Of a stretch of DNA of 64,000 nucleotides, positions 11,401 through 23,062 are shown in pieces. The stretch's first letter is position 1, and every line of letters begins with the position of its first letter. A program made the translations under genes and the position numbers. The notes beneath the pieces were generated by a model. It made no database searches and was not told where the DNA came from. It saw only the letters and a list, made by a program, of their open reading frames with translations. Source of the DNA: Tethya wilhelma (Eukaryota > Porifera > Demospongiae > Tethyida > Tethyidae); assembly GCA_964030475.1 (NCBI GenBank), contig CAXIPT010000004.1, positions 4,580,211 to 4,644,210 of the forward strand. Reading direction: 5' to 3'.

Positions 11401-14400
11401 AAGTGCATGACTACACGTGCATAGTTCACTACACATATATATGCATGAACACCTAGCACATGCATACCTGAATATGGCCCATGTATGCCTGTACAACATC
11501 CAAACCATAAGCATCAATGAGCTCCTGAACTAGTAATACCCCCTACAGAACAGAGATTACTCACTGTCAGATGTTATAATAATATGCTACTGTATATAAA
11601 CATGTGTAGATCTTAATGATGATTGCAGGGAGGCAGCAGAGACCTGACACTATTATAGTTACTTTTTGATTGGCAGCTACTTGTGCCCGTAAATCACTCA
11701 GATTGTCATGAAGATTCCTTGTCCCGCTGCAGCCAGGGTACTGACTGGGTGCATTCAACAATTCTGTGACACCTGCAATAGTATAGCTCTCATCATACAT
11801 GCATTGATCAGAGTGCAATTAATTCTACTACGATCCTTCACCTTCCTCTTGGAATATTCCATTCTCAACAAGCTTGAACGACTTGGTACACATTCCTTCC
11901 TGCCACAGATACAGTGAGTTAGGTGGCATGGATCCTGTCAAAAAATAAAGAGTTCATGTCTTTATAGGCACATTGCACTGTAATAATGTATAGTGGGTAA
12001 ATTTGGGGAATTGGCGAATTATTCTGCAAATCGCCAAATTTTAAAATCGCCAATCATGCTAAATCCAAATTCACCAGATTTACTCGCTATAACATGGTAC
12101 TGTCTGAAATGGTACTGTCTGAAAAAGGCCTTTAACTTAATCAAACAAAAACAAGTTTTTGTGACCTAAAACATTACCTGGAGTGATGCCACCAATGTCA
12201 GCATGATGACCTCTACTGGCCACAAAGAAGACTGGCTTGTTTTGTCCAGTGTAAAATACCTGATTATAGCAAAAGAATATGTCACATTTATTTACATTAG
12301 ACTGATTTTCAAGCCTTGAACCTTACAGGTGTTATGACGGTGAGGTCAGGAAGATGGCTACCCCCAGCAGCTGGATGGTTACTGAGAAGCACATCACCAG
12401 GCCGAATGTTGTCTCCCAGATGTCCCATCTGTACAAAATACAGTTAAAATTTGATTATGCCATAAAACTATACTTGACCTATTCTGGGAATGTGACAGGT
12501 AAGCTCTAATTCCAAAGGGCAATTAAACCTAACAATTAACTAAGGTTCAAACACACATACAGTATACATGTAGCTCTCAGCAAAAGAAACTGGGATTGCA
12601 TATATTTATAACGAACATGGACAGATAACCTGCACTACACTGACCTGCCACTGAACAGTCTCTTGCATTGCTCCAAGGTGGACTGGAATGTGAGGGGCAT
12701 TGGCCACAAGTCCACCGTCAGGACCAAACAGTGCACAGGAGAAATCAAGCCGTTCCTGTAATTATATCATTATATATAAGGGAAAACCATAAGAGAAACC
12801 ACACAAAAGCTTTCAACTAACAACGTATTCTCTTACTTTAATGTTAGTTGAAATTGATGTTCTTTGAAGTACTCTGTAGGGTAATAAACAATGACATATG
12901 ACATTTTGATACTCTCTTCTAGTATAATTATTAAATACTATTAATTACCTTCCCATTTGTTCTGCTATGCTCATGAACCTGTGTGAAAATATTGAGAGGT
13001 GAATTGTATCCAACTCTTTTCCAATGTTGTAGTGATGTTCACGAACCACCTAGTTTCAAACATATAGCAATTAGTTCAACTTTGCTCAGAGAACATTTGT
13101 ACTACTTGTGAAGTTATTTTAACAGTGTGAATGAGAATACATATTCAACGATGGAGGGGACTAACTCTACCTCAATCTGCACATCTCCATACAGTGTAAT
13201 AGTAGCAGTACACTCTGGTTCTACCAAGATCGTGCTGTAGAGAGAGAATGGAGTTTACATAATTCACACTGTACAACTTAAGTTGGCCAGTGAAGGTCAT
13301 ATTCAATAATAATTCCAATTAAAACTTGTATTTATATAAGCAATAGAAATACACGAAACAAAATACGCTGCTCAAAGCACATAACTGCTTTGGCTTACCT
13401 GTTCTTGTCAATAATAATGGCGGGACCAGCTATAGTGTGCCCATATGTTAACTCTTCAAACAGATAGATGGAGGTCTTTCTAAATCTGTCCCCAAAGAAG
13501 CAGTCCACAATCTAGATACAGTTTATAAAACTACAAATTGATACAGTATTTCAACAAATGAAAAACAAAAGTTGACAAACATCTTTTGTAGTGGGTGGTT
13601 GCGTGGCTTTAGGTAACGGAGTAGGATTGTGAGAACAGGCTTTGGCAACTCCTCTCACACGGATATCGTCCACTATGATAGGGCGTGACGGAATTGTGAA
13701 CCCAAACTCACGTTGATACCTGCAAAGGGATCAATGTTTTGTGACTACTGCTATACATGGTGTGTTAATGACGTTGCAATTATAGATTGAGATAGTGTGT
13801 TTTTCGATAAAACAGTAAATACACTAGGAAATAAAGAAGACTTGAACTAACCTGTTTGTAAAGGCTTTGTAAAAGTCTCCGTGTGCTGAGCAAGGTGTAT
13901 TTTCACCACAGGGCTCAGGACTACACATGAGAGCACAGTCAGTCTTGTCATAACGAAGATGAAGATACGGTGTACAGCTAATGTCATCCCTGAAGATACA
14001 GAAGTACAGAAAGGGACATTATGCTTCATATACAACAGCCAATCTGTTAGTTTACCACAATATAAGTGACAATAGTATACAGGTTGCGAGGCTAGAAAGG
14101 GGAAACTGCTTTTGCTACATAACAAACCTTTTGAAACCTTGACTTTCAAGTTTTTGTACACACTCATCCACTAAAGCATCTATTCTCTCATCAATGTATG
14201 AAAATGATTTAGCTATGAGATAAAGAGATAGATATTACATGTGAAGTAATCAAGCAATAGTTGTAAGTCATTAAAGTTTTGTTCTAACTACTAGCAACAT
14301 ACTGTATACTCATGTAAATGTCTGTACTAAAGTATAAAAAATATTGTCACTATCTACTGATTATGCCATCCAAGCTCTACACCTCAGGCCTTTTCTACTC

Positions 14401-17400
14401 AAATTGAGTTTCACTGGACACTGAGTGCATTAGTGAAGGTATTATAGCAACATTCCTCAATTCCATTTCAAGTCCACTTTGAAATCTACAGTCTTCCATC
14501 TTCAGTTGGTCTACTGATCTCACAGAGTTCTCACAACAACATTCGGAATTTTTTGTAGATTATCTAAACTGTTAGCAAAAACATTGGCTACAATGTACCT
14601 TCATAGTTGAGAGCACAAGGCTCTTGAGCCTCATGAACCACATCAGCAAGTGCCAAACCATAGGCTGATAAGATGCCAGAGTATCGATGAATGAAGACAG
14701 TAGACATGCCTAAACTTCTGGCAATAGAACAGGCATGTTGTCCTCCTGCACCTCCAAAGCAAGCCAAGGCATGTTTGGCTGTATCAAAACCTTTTCCCTG
14801 GACAGTCAGAAAAAAAATCATTTGTATGACAGAAACATGACTAGCAATGCAATACTATAGATACAGTAGTGAAGTGATATTCATGCTAGGCAAGTAGCTA
14901 GGCTCATAGGAACCAATAGATTTTGAAAAAATTCCCAATGTTGCTATAATGCCTATTAGAAAATCATAACTTGATAGAAAAGTTAGTTGACACTGTACCT
15001 GAGTTAGGGCTCTGATAGGTCGACACATCATTTCATTTGCTACATCAATGAATCCCATTGCCACTTGATAACATGACATGCTCTCAGTGTGGGGCCCATC
15101 TTGTGTGGACAGAAATGAATTAACCTACAAATACAGAGTCTTGAGTTAATGTCTGTGTAGTTTGATCTCCGGTGAATAAATTGTTGGCTTCATACACCAG
15201 ACCCTCCACCATACTTAGAAAAAAGAATAGCGGGGAAGGCCTGGCTTACAAGGATGTAAATTGTAACAAAATTGAGTTCATTGAAAAAATATGGATTTGA
15301 TGAAGTGATATGTGAATAGTGATATACTTTCAAACACATTTGTAGATGCATATACTCTTGTGCAGCATTGACAGCTACAGTAAATTAAATGTGCAAGCAT
15401 AACACACTACAGAATACCTCAAATGTCAGTTGCTCAAAAGCATCCATTGTAGCTTTCTTGTTAAGCTCTTCATCTTCACCAGGACCAAATATTTTAGGAA
15501 AGTATCTGCAAGAAGAATAAACACATATTATGTAATGTGCATACACATCGATGCATATGCAAGCGATTAATATCTATAGTAGTATCCAATTTTTGAATTG
15601 GGAAAATCAAGAGCACAATACGATCAAAAGCAACAGTTACATAAACATTTACTCCTCAAATGTACAGAATCTGACATACTCTGGTAGTAGCCTCCCCAAG
15701 CAAAGGTTGGCATCTGTGACAGTAAGTGGTCCATCTGATAGAACAGAGAAACAAAAAAAATGCTACATAGGTAAGCAACAACCCAGTATACAAGCAAATG
15801 AACTCGAGTGGGGAAGCTCTGTCTAGAAATGCGAGTGAATGCGTATGTAGTGAAACTAACTCTTTCCATAACACACTGGTCCTGGATTGGCACCAGCTGA
15901 TTCAGGCCCAACTACAAACAGTCCAGAACGAAAGAATAGCATTGAGCCACCACCAGCTGCAACCGTGTTGATATCAAGCTATAAGAACAACAACATAAGT
16001 GTAGCATAAACTTAACCACCAACATCATCATTGGAAAAAATATATACTAAGTCAAAATTTACCAGCTATATTTAGTAAAGATGGATCACTTCAATATTTA
16101 ATGAAGGCACTGCTGGTGCACAAGCCTCGGCACACTTAGCTAGCTAGTGCACTTATACGCATATGCAAATTGTGAAAAAGAGTGTATGATCATAGATTAA
16201 TAAGTACTCAGCCTTAGTATCAAGAAAACTGATTCTAAATCACGCATTACCAACCCTTGTTTGTCTTTCCAAGGAACACTGAATATCAGCAGCAGCAACA
16301 CAGATTGGACCTGAGTCTCTCAGTACTGGAGTGAGTCACTGGCCTAGTCAGCTGATCATGCGGAGCTAGGCTAATGTCCAGCCACAGACAGACTGAAAAT
16401 CTATACTATCATCATGTTAATAATCTACTTACATAGAAAGCAGGCCAGCCCCTGTCTGTCTTTCCAAGGAACACTGACTAACAGCAGCAGCAGCATCATG
16501 CTGTAACAGCATCACTGAATTTAACACAAATTCTAAATAACGCACACTAAATCAATAGGCGTGGCCTCGAATCTAAGCGCTAAAAAGAGCACAAAAGCCT
16601 CAAATCTCAGCAACAACAGCGTTTTCGGCAGCAAAAACCTACAAATACAGAGTCTTGAGTTAATGTCTGTGTAGTTTGATCTCCGGTGAATAAATTGTTG
16701 GCTTCATACACCAGACCCTCCACCATACTTAGAAAAAAGAATAGCGGGGAAGGCCTGGCTTACAAGGATGTAAATTGTAACAAAATTGAGTTCATTGAAA
16801 AAATATGGATTTGATGAAGTGATATGTGAATAGTGATATACTTTCAAACACATTTGTAGATGCATATACTCTTGTGCAGCATTGACAGCTACAGTAAATT
16901 AAATGTGCAAGCATAACACACTACAGAATACCTCAAATGTCAGTTGCTCAAAAGCATCCATTGTAGCTTTCTTGTTAAGCTCTTCATCTTCACCAGGACC
17001 AAATATTTTAGGAAAGTATCTGCAAGAAGAATAAACACATATTATGTAATGTGCATACACATCGATGCATATGCAAGCGATTAATATCTATAGTAGTATC
17101 CAATTTTTGAATTGGGAAAATCAAGAGCACAATACGATCAAAAGCAACAGTTACATAAACATTTACTCCTCAAATGTACAGAATCTGACATACTCTGGTA
17201 GTAGCCTCCCCAAGCAAAGGTTGGCATCTGTGACAGTAAGTGGTCCATCTGATAGAACAGAGAAACAAAAAAAATGCTACATAGGTAAGCAACAACCCAG
17301 TATACAAGCAAATGAACTCGAGTGGGGAAGCTCTGTCTAGAAATGCGAGTGAATGCGTATGTAGTGAAACTAACTCTTTCCATAACACACTGGTCCTGGA

Positions 17401-20400
17401 TTGGCACCAGCTGATTCAGGCCCAACTACAAACAGTCCAGAACGAAAGAATAGCATTGAGCCACCACCAGCTGCAACCGTGTTGATATCAAGCTATAAGA
17501 ACAACAACATAAGTGTAGCATAAACTTAACCACCAACATCATCATTGGAAAAAATATATACTAAGTCAAAATTTACCAGCTATATTTAGTAAAGATGGAT
17601 CACTTCAATATTTAATGAAGGCACTGCTGGTGCACAAGCCTCGGCACACTTAGCTAGCTAGTGCACTTATACGCATATGCAAATTGTGAAAAAGAGTGTA
17701 TGATCATAGATTAATAAGTACTCAGCCTTAGTATCAAGAAAACTGATTCTAAATCACGCATTACCAACCCTTGTTTGTCTTTCCAAGGAACACTGAATAT
17801 CAGCAGCAGCAACACAGATTGGACCTGAGTCTCTCAGTACTGGAGTGAGTCACTGGCCTAGTCAGCTGATCATGCGGAGCTAGGCTAATGTCCAGCCACA
17901 GACAGACTGAAAATCTATACTATCATCATGTTAATAATCTACTTACATAGAAAGCAGGCCAGCCCCTGTCTGTCTTTCCAAGGAACACTGACTAACAGCA
18001 GCAGCAGCATCATGCTGTAACAGCATCACTGAATTTAACACAAATTCTAAATAACGCACACTAAATCAATAGGCGTGGCCTCGAATCTAAGCGCTAAAAA
18101 GAGCACAAAAGCCTCAAATCTCAGCAACAACAGCGTTTTCGGCAGCAAAAAATGTAATTTTACAAGATCATTCAGATTTATGAACGTAAGTGCCATCAGT
18201 TTTATCGCTAGAGCTGCCTTTCTTGAGATTTCGGTGAGACAGACAGACAGACAGACGGACAAAACAACTACCATAATCCTCTGCACGTGCTACGCACGCG
18301 CCGAGGCTTAATTACTGTAGCATAACTTTAGGAAACAACAGTAGTACACACATGCACATTTATAACAAAAATAAAACTGTAATACCGTATAGCAGGAAAG
18401 TTTCGCAGTGTCAAACTTTCATAATGTATATTACGTATGGACTCGCACAGCTCATCCGCAAAAGTTAAACCGCAAGAATGTTTGACTGGAGACATCCGCG
18501 AAGAATTTCACAGATAAAAACTTTTGCGGATGGATCGTGATCAGTGAAAACTGTGAAAGTTAAACCCCACGAAACTTTCCCGCTATACGGTACTTATGCC
18601 ACCTTAGATACCTGTGGTGCTTGAATACTGATGCCAGCAGTGATACTTTCAAACACATGATCATACTGACCATCATAGCGTGACACATCTGTTGATGTAC
18701 CACCCATATCGAAGCCAATCACTGGTGAATCACTACTGCAATACTGGTGATAGTTGGTTACAGCATAGCCAACCTGTAGAGTAGATGGTAGCATGGTAAA
18801 CCCAAGAGCATCGCAATGCTCATAGCTCCTGGTAAACTGTACCATATACATGAATAAACAGTACTACAAAAAAAATTATTGTACACAATAGTACTATAAT
18901 TTGTTTCGAAACTGAAATAGGCATTAATAAAATTATTGGCAATACAGTCAGACTGCACATAAATTCACATTATAGGACTTGCGGTACACAAGCTGAATAT
19001 TGATAACTGCATGAGCAATAGTAGTATGCAGTTGGTCTGGGAATGAGCCTATAAACACACAGTGCACTATAGGAAGTCAAACCTAAGTACTGTAAGCGAG
19101 AATACAGCTTTTAAGCTTTCAGAGAAGTAATCACCAAAAAGCTGCCAAGAGTAAAAGGTATACCAACTTACCACTCCTCCAGCAGGTCCAGACAAAATTG
19201 CCCTTGATCCAATAAATCTATGAAATCATTTATAATAGTTATACAAGAGTGTGAAACAACATTAATTTGAACAACGGTAAAAATACAGCTCACTTTTCCA
19301 TTGGAGTTAGGCCACCATCTGACTGCATAAACAGCACTTTCAGATTCTCCTATAAAATTGCACCAAACATTTAATTTAAATGGAACAAACACAAAATGCA
19401 ACACTTCTCCAATTAGTTGGCATACCTATTACCTGTTAACTATCTATGGACATGCAAATAACACCAACAGAAATATAATCTTACAGGGTTTTTGAATCCA
19501 GCTGAAAATCCTTGTACATACTGCTGAATACAAGGAGTGAGATAGGCATCAGCACAGGCTGTATAGTATAGTAAATCATGCAAGATAATAAACTTACACT
19601 ATAAAATTATTTGCATTTAAAATTAAACTAATTCAAACTGTCAAACTTCAGATTACTCCTTGGAATAATTCTCAAATTTTGTGCATAATATTATATGCAT
19701 GGTTGATGGAGGTTATTCCTTGTATGCTAGAGTTCATAGTAAGGTTTCTATTCCAACCCTCACCAGTAAATCCTCTGGGTACAATCTTGATCATTGGCAT
19801 CACTTGGGAAGACAAGGACACATGCTCAAATCCCATTTCTGTTGCTACGTTTCCAATGGCTTCTTCATGTGCAGGATATCTGGTGAAAAATGAATCAATA
19901 GTACTCCAATCTAACTACAAAACTGGCGCACGCAACAGCAGTGAGTAATTAATACTTACGTGTAAGAATGCATCAGTACAACACAAAGGCTCTTGATTCC
20001 TTTGGCTAATACAGATTGTAATTTTTCTCTCAACTTTGACTCATCAAGTTTAGTCCAGAGGTGTAGCTAAATATTTTTGGAGATGGCATGACATAAGATT
20101 ATTATCACATTAAATCTACAGTAACTATGAATGCAAGATGTACAATGTTACACTATGCAAGGTCTGTAGGGCTGTGTTGCTCTAGACAGTTCGGGTAATA
20201 TGCTACCATCAAAGATTCGTAACAGCCCCACAAATTTTTTCCTATTTACTCCTCAAAGGAGCAGCCCAGACGTACTTGAGAAACTTTATAACAAGAGGCA
20301 TAAGAGACTATGAACCTTGTAGTTATCACATTGATATACTGTAGACCTCTGATAAATTTGAAGTATACCACACAGAATATCAAAACAGATATAGCCATGT

Positions 20401-22875
20401 TAATTTGTACTATAGTCTATTGCAGCATTTGATTTACCTTTTCTCCAGTTGTGCCATGTATATCAGAACTGAGATTCAGTTCACAATCAGTTCTACTCAA
20501 CACAACTCTTTCTTCCACTTCAACAACCATTTCATAGAGTACTTCGGGCATCAGAATTTTCTAATATAACAAGTAAAAAAAACATTGGAAATGTAATGAG
20601 ACACAGGAATGGCTAAATCGTAAAAAGAACGCAAACAAGATGGAATGGCTGTTAGAGTGTGTGCAGAATTCTTCCTGTATGGGTAGCAAAAGCATGAGAT
20701 CAATACTAAAATTCTAGCTGGTTGTCAACTTGAGATGAAAGTCTGCTATATTCAGCCACATAAAAAATAGTGCACTATACAGTACGTACTATTATAATAG
20801 TGTTTAATAATTACATGACATTATATTAAACTTACAAGGTCAAATATGTTTGGACGAGATTGGTTTCCAATATGGAGTAAATCCCTGAATCCTTTGGTAA
20901 TAACCAACGCAACCTTTTCTCCTTTACGTTCCAAGAGGGCATTAGTGGCCACGGTGGTGCCCATCCGAATCCATTCAATGCATGAGCCATCTAGGGGCTG
21001 GTCACTTGGAAGTTTGACACCAGACTCCTTGGTTGAATTGAAGACAACGGGCAAGTAATAATACTACAACCAACACAAGTATTTGGACTATGATACTATG
21101 ATTGTTGCTTTCTTTGCTTCCATTCCTAAAGAGGAAGAGGAGGAAGGCCTGGTGTATGAAGCCAACATTAGGCTAACAATAAAACTTTTGATTTTGTATA
21201 TCCTACGTACACAACAATAACAACAGTACTATGTCAACTCTTTGGTGAGATCAAGAGTCGGCTTGAAAAGGTTAATCTTTCACTGATCATTCTACACAGA
21301 GTAAGAGCCTCATCTTACTTATCCTATCTCTTGATTATCTGAAGAGAGCTAAATTCAAATGGACTCTGGCCTGCTTAATGGATGGTCGGCATTATTCAAG
21401 TGATTTGAACAAAGCAAAAAATTTACTCGAGTTCAGATATGCTAATAAGATAGTATATAAAACAATTGCGGCTACTAGTGTGTGATGACAGGTTTGTTAT
21501 AAAAAGTTGACAAAATTGGGTAAAGATATTGAGGCTGATCATTAGTTATTAAATTTTAGACTTAGAATACCGTTGTCGCAGTGAATAATGTCCCCCCATG
21601 AATTTTGTCCCCCCCGGACATAATTCACTAGTGAATATTGTCCCCCTTAGTGAATAATGTCCCCCCCTCCAAAAGTATACTATAGAGCTCAGACATCAGT
21701 GATGAATAACTGGAAACACTCTCAAGACTCTTACCAGCATTTTTAGCCAGCATGCAGCCGCGTAGCGTTGTGTACCATGCATACACGTACACCATACTAT
21801 GAATGTGTGGCAAACTTAGCCCCTCCCACTAATTTATTGTGCAGCATAGATCAGTATGCAGCTACTATTAGCTAGCCTAACTTTGTAAGTCATGCAGTGA
21901 CTATAATTGTGCACCATCAGTGTTGAGTCATGACCATACAATGCTTACTTGTGCTATATATGCCCTGTCTTTCAATACAAAGAGCATATTAAACTTTAAA
22001 GTTGAGAGGCGAGGCAAGCTTAGCTATTACATGCTGCAGATAGTTTGGTCTTCCAGGCCTTCCTAGCTGCGTAGCTGAGCCTACAGAATGAGATGCTAAG
22101 CTGCATGCATGCGGTTTGTGTAGAAATGTTTGGGAATTTGGCATCATTTGGAGGGGGGGACATTATATACTGGGGGGGGGGACAATATTCACTAGTGAAT
22201 AATGTCCGGGGGGACAATATGAGGGGGGACATCCCACACTAGGACACCGTAAATGTTTTAATTATGGATCCAAATTTTTTTTTTCAATTTTTCGTTTCGG
22301 ATCATAATTGGAAGCATGGAAAAAACCTCTGGGTACACTTTGGATCATAGATTAGATCACATTTGTGTCGTTGAATATGGTCTAAATGTCTCTCCAAGCA
22401 TTATTAGATCAAACATGACTCCGATTACTAAGACACACTCTACTAATGAAATTACTGGTCTAATTATAAGGACATATATAGTAGGTTCTAGACTTGATAT
22501 TCTTATTGATGCTATAAATAGACTGATACATAAAAACTATAACACGTATGACGTATGCAAATTGATTCTAACTACAAATATAAATAAAATTTAACGTTCT
22601 AATGTTCCGGAAAGTCTGGTGAGTAAGCTCATGAGCTTGAGATTACATCAATCACCCCAGAATTACCTGCCTAGCATAATTTATACATAATTTACATCAT
22701 CAAGTATGTACAACAGACATACCTCTTCTATTACTCTACGTATTGCTTCTCTGGGAGCATCTGGGTACTTTGCGGGATCTTCAGATAGCAACTTCAACAC
22801 ACGAACTTTTCCACTCGGACATTCAGCGTATACATCAGTGAAGGTTCCTCCACGATCAATTGAAAACCTAAACAT
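8467..22875 (-). CDS. OPLAH: 5-oxoprolinase (ATP-hydrolysing), with an internal exon duplication
   Basis: Cytosolic 5-oxoprolinase of the gamma-glutamyl cycle, which converts 5-oxoproline plus ATP to glutamate during glutathione turnover. The minus-strand start is at 22875 ([19 protein letters not shown], the N-terminal hydantoinase A motif) and the TAA stop at 8469-8467. About 30 short exons follow the whole family sequence. Examples are [15 protein letters not shown] (21 kb), [16 protein letters not shown] (18.7 kb), [22 protein letters not shown] (14.7 kb), STNIK (12.8 kb, start of the hydantoinase B half), [19 protein letters not shown] sequence (11.7 kb), [19 protein letters not shown] (10.2 kb) and [11 protein letters not shown] (8.6 kb). 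Expected length is about 1285 residues. Exons 15861-15978, 15680-15734 and 15418-15505 recur identically 1514 bp upstream, so the model may carry 87 extra residues in frame. Introns hold several MITEs. Confidence 0.93.
8823..9325. mobile_element. MITE-like repeat containing a long hairpin, in an OPLAH intron
   Basis: It begins with gccgagcgccttagcgcaag and continues catctaatcacgacgtatgg. The same 60 bp recurs with few changes at 63543-63605. A tagcgcgaggcac sequence near 9311-9323 resembles the inverted start. No open frame is present. Boundaries are approximate and no target duplication was identified. Confidence 0.5.
8967..9147. repeat. Long near-perfect inverted repeat (about 84-bp arms, 13-bp loop)
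   Basis: The left arm starts gcatgtcgcaatttcggcac and the right arm ends with the near-exact reverse complement (gtgtcgaaattgcaacatgc). The arms meet around gagcattgtttga at about 9051-9063. A transcript of this OPLAH intron would form a hairpin of about 80 bp with only a few mismatches. It is either the core of a foldback transposon or a MITE nested in the surrounding repeat. Confidence 0.8.
11986..12099. mobile_element. Short taccgtatagc-family MITE relic
   Basis: The sequence tatagtgggtaaatttgggg at one end and gatttactcgctataacatg at the other form a degraded inverted repeat. The interior shares the ggcgaatt / cgccaaatttt words seen in the copy at 28652-28865. It lies in an OPLAH intron next to the exon at about 12.18 kb. 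Confidence 0.45.
15122..16635. repeat. Tandem duplication inside OPLAH, copy 1 (1514 bp)
   Basis: This unit is followed immediately by an apparently identical copy at 16636-18149. It starts at the splice acceptor of the exon at about 15.0 kb, including the acceptor and first three exon bases. It contains OPLAH exons 15418-15505, 15680-15734 and 15861-15978 plus introns. It ends inside a MITE (after ggcagcaaaaa), which is therefore truncated in this copy. Identity was judged by eye; identical 91-, 95- and 72-codon open frames recur at a 1514-bp offset. Confidence 0.93.
16636..18149. repeat. Tandem duplication inside OPLAH, copy 2 (1514 bp)
   Basis: This second copy contains exons 16932-17019, 17194-17248 and 17375-17492, with the same splice signals as copy 1. 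The three exons total 261 nt (118+55+88), start and end in phase 0, and would insert 87 residues if both sets are spliced. The left end (16638 onward) carries an orphan splice acceptor, followed by MITE sequence instead of an exon. Lack of divergence points to a very recent event or an assembly artefact. Confidence 0.93.
17635..18311. mobile_element. TTAA-ended (piggyBac-like) MITE, minus orientation
   Basis: The ends read aagcctcggc (17636) and gccgaggcttaa (18300-18311). The right end contains TTAA and a (gaca)n tract at about 18238-18256. Its reverse complement aligns with the start of the element at 56611: ttaa, GC-rich end, then ggtagttgttttgtc and (gtct)n. Copy 1 of the OPLAH duplication carries only part of it, so the duplication breakpoint lies inside this element. 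Confidence 0.6.
18383..18592. mobile_element. taccgtatagc-family MITE, complete copy
   Basis: Terminal inverted repeats are taccgtatagcaggaaagtt and aactttcccgctatacggta around about 165 bp without coding capacity. It ends a few bases from an OPLAH exon (its low edge is about 18609), close to that exon's splice donor. TA at both ends is consistent with a TA target duplication. Confidence 0.75.
21200..21573 (+). other. Possible coding relic in OPLAH intron 1
   Basis: The plus strand has an open run around 21330-21485 (reads [20 protein letters not shown]) ending in a stop, without splice context. Together with the short open frame at 22316-22594, on the other side of the inserted MITE, it may be a decayed gene or transposon fragment. 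I do not recognise the family, and chance is possible. Confidence 0.2.
21574..22249. mobile_element. MITE with C/G-tract terminal inverted repeats (about 95 bp)
   Basis: The left arm holds repeated gtgaataatgtcccccc and gtcccccccgg words with ttcactagtgaa in the middle. The right arm is its imperfect reverse complement (ggggggacattat, ttcactagtgaa, ggggggacatcc). The 480-bp core has no recognisable gene. It sits in the first OPLAH intron. The ends ccgttgtcgcagtg and cactaggacaccg may be flanked by TA. The superfamily is unresolved. Confidence 0.7.
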
Positions 22876-23062
22876 GGTCTGCCGGCTGATCAGATCTTGA
22901 GGCTGAGGAGATCAACATGGAATAGCACTGAGTTATTGATTGACCACGTGGCCATGCATGGTTTGACCTCTTGGTTTGACCTCTGACCATTAATTAACCC
23001 TTTTATCACTCTTTTCATCACTCTCTCTTTACTAGCTGAAGGGCAGCTAGGAGTTATAAATT
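22876..23062. promoter_or_regulatory. Divergent promoter region, OPLAH / BPHL
   Basis: This 187-bp gap lies between head-to-head start codons. It includes a direct repeat of gtttgacctc and tgacc words near 22960-22986, and a cacgtg E-box at about 22945. No TATA box is apparent on either strand. A bidirectional promoter is inferred from spacing. Confidence 0.5.

Noticed and set aside
15551..17425. Paired identical 91-, 95- and 72-codon frames in the OPLAH duplication
   Set aside because: They arise because the DNA is duplicated. The true OPLAH exons are shorter, minus-strand and in frames set by splicing.
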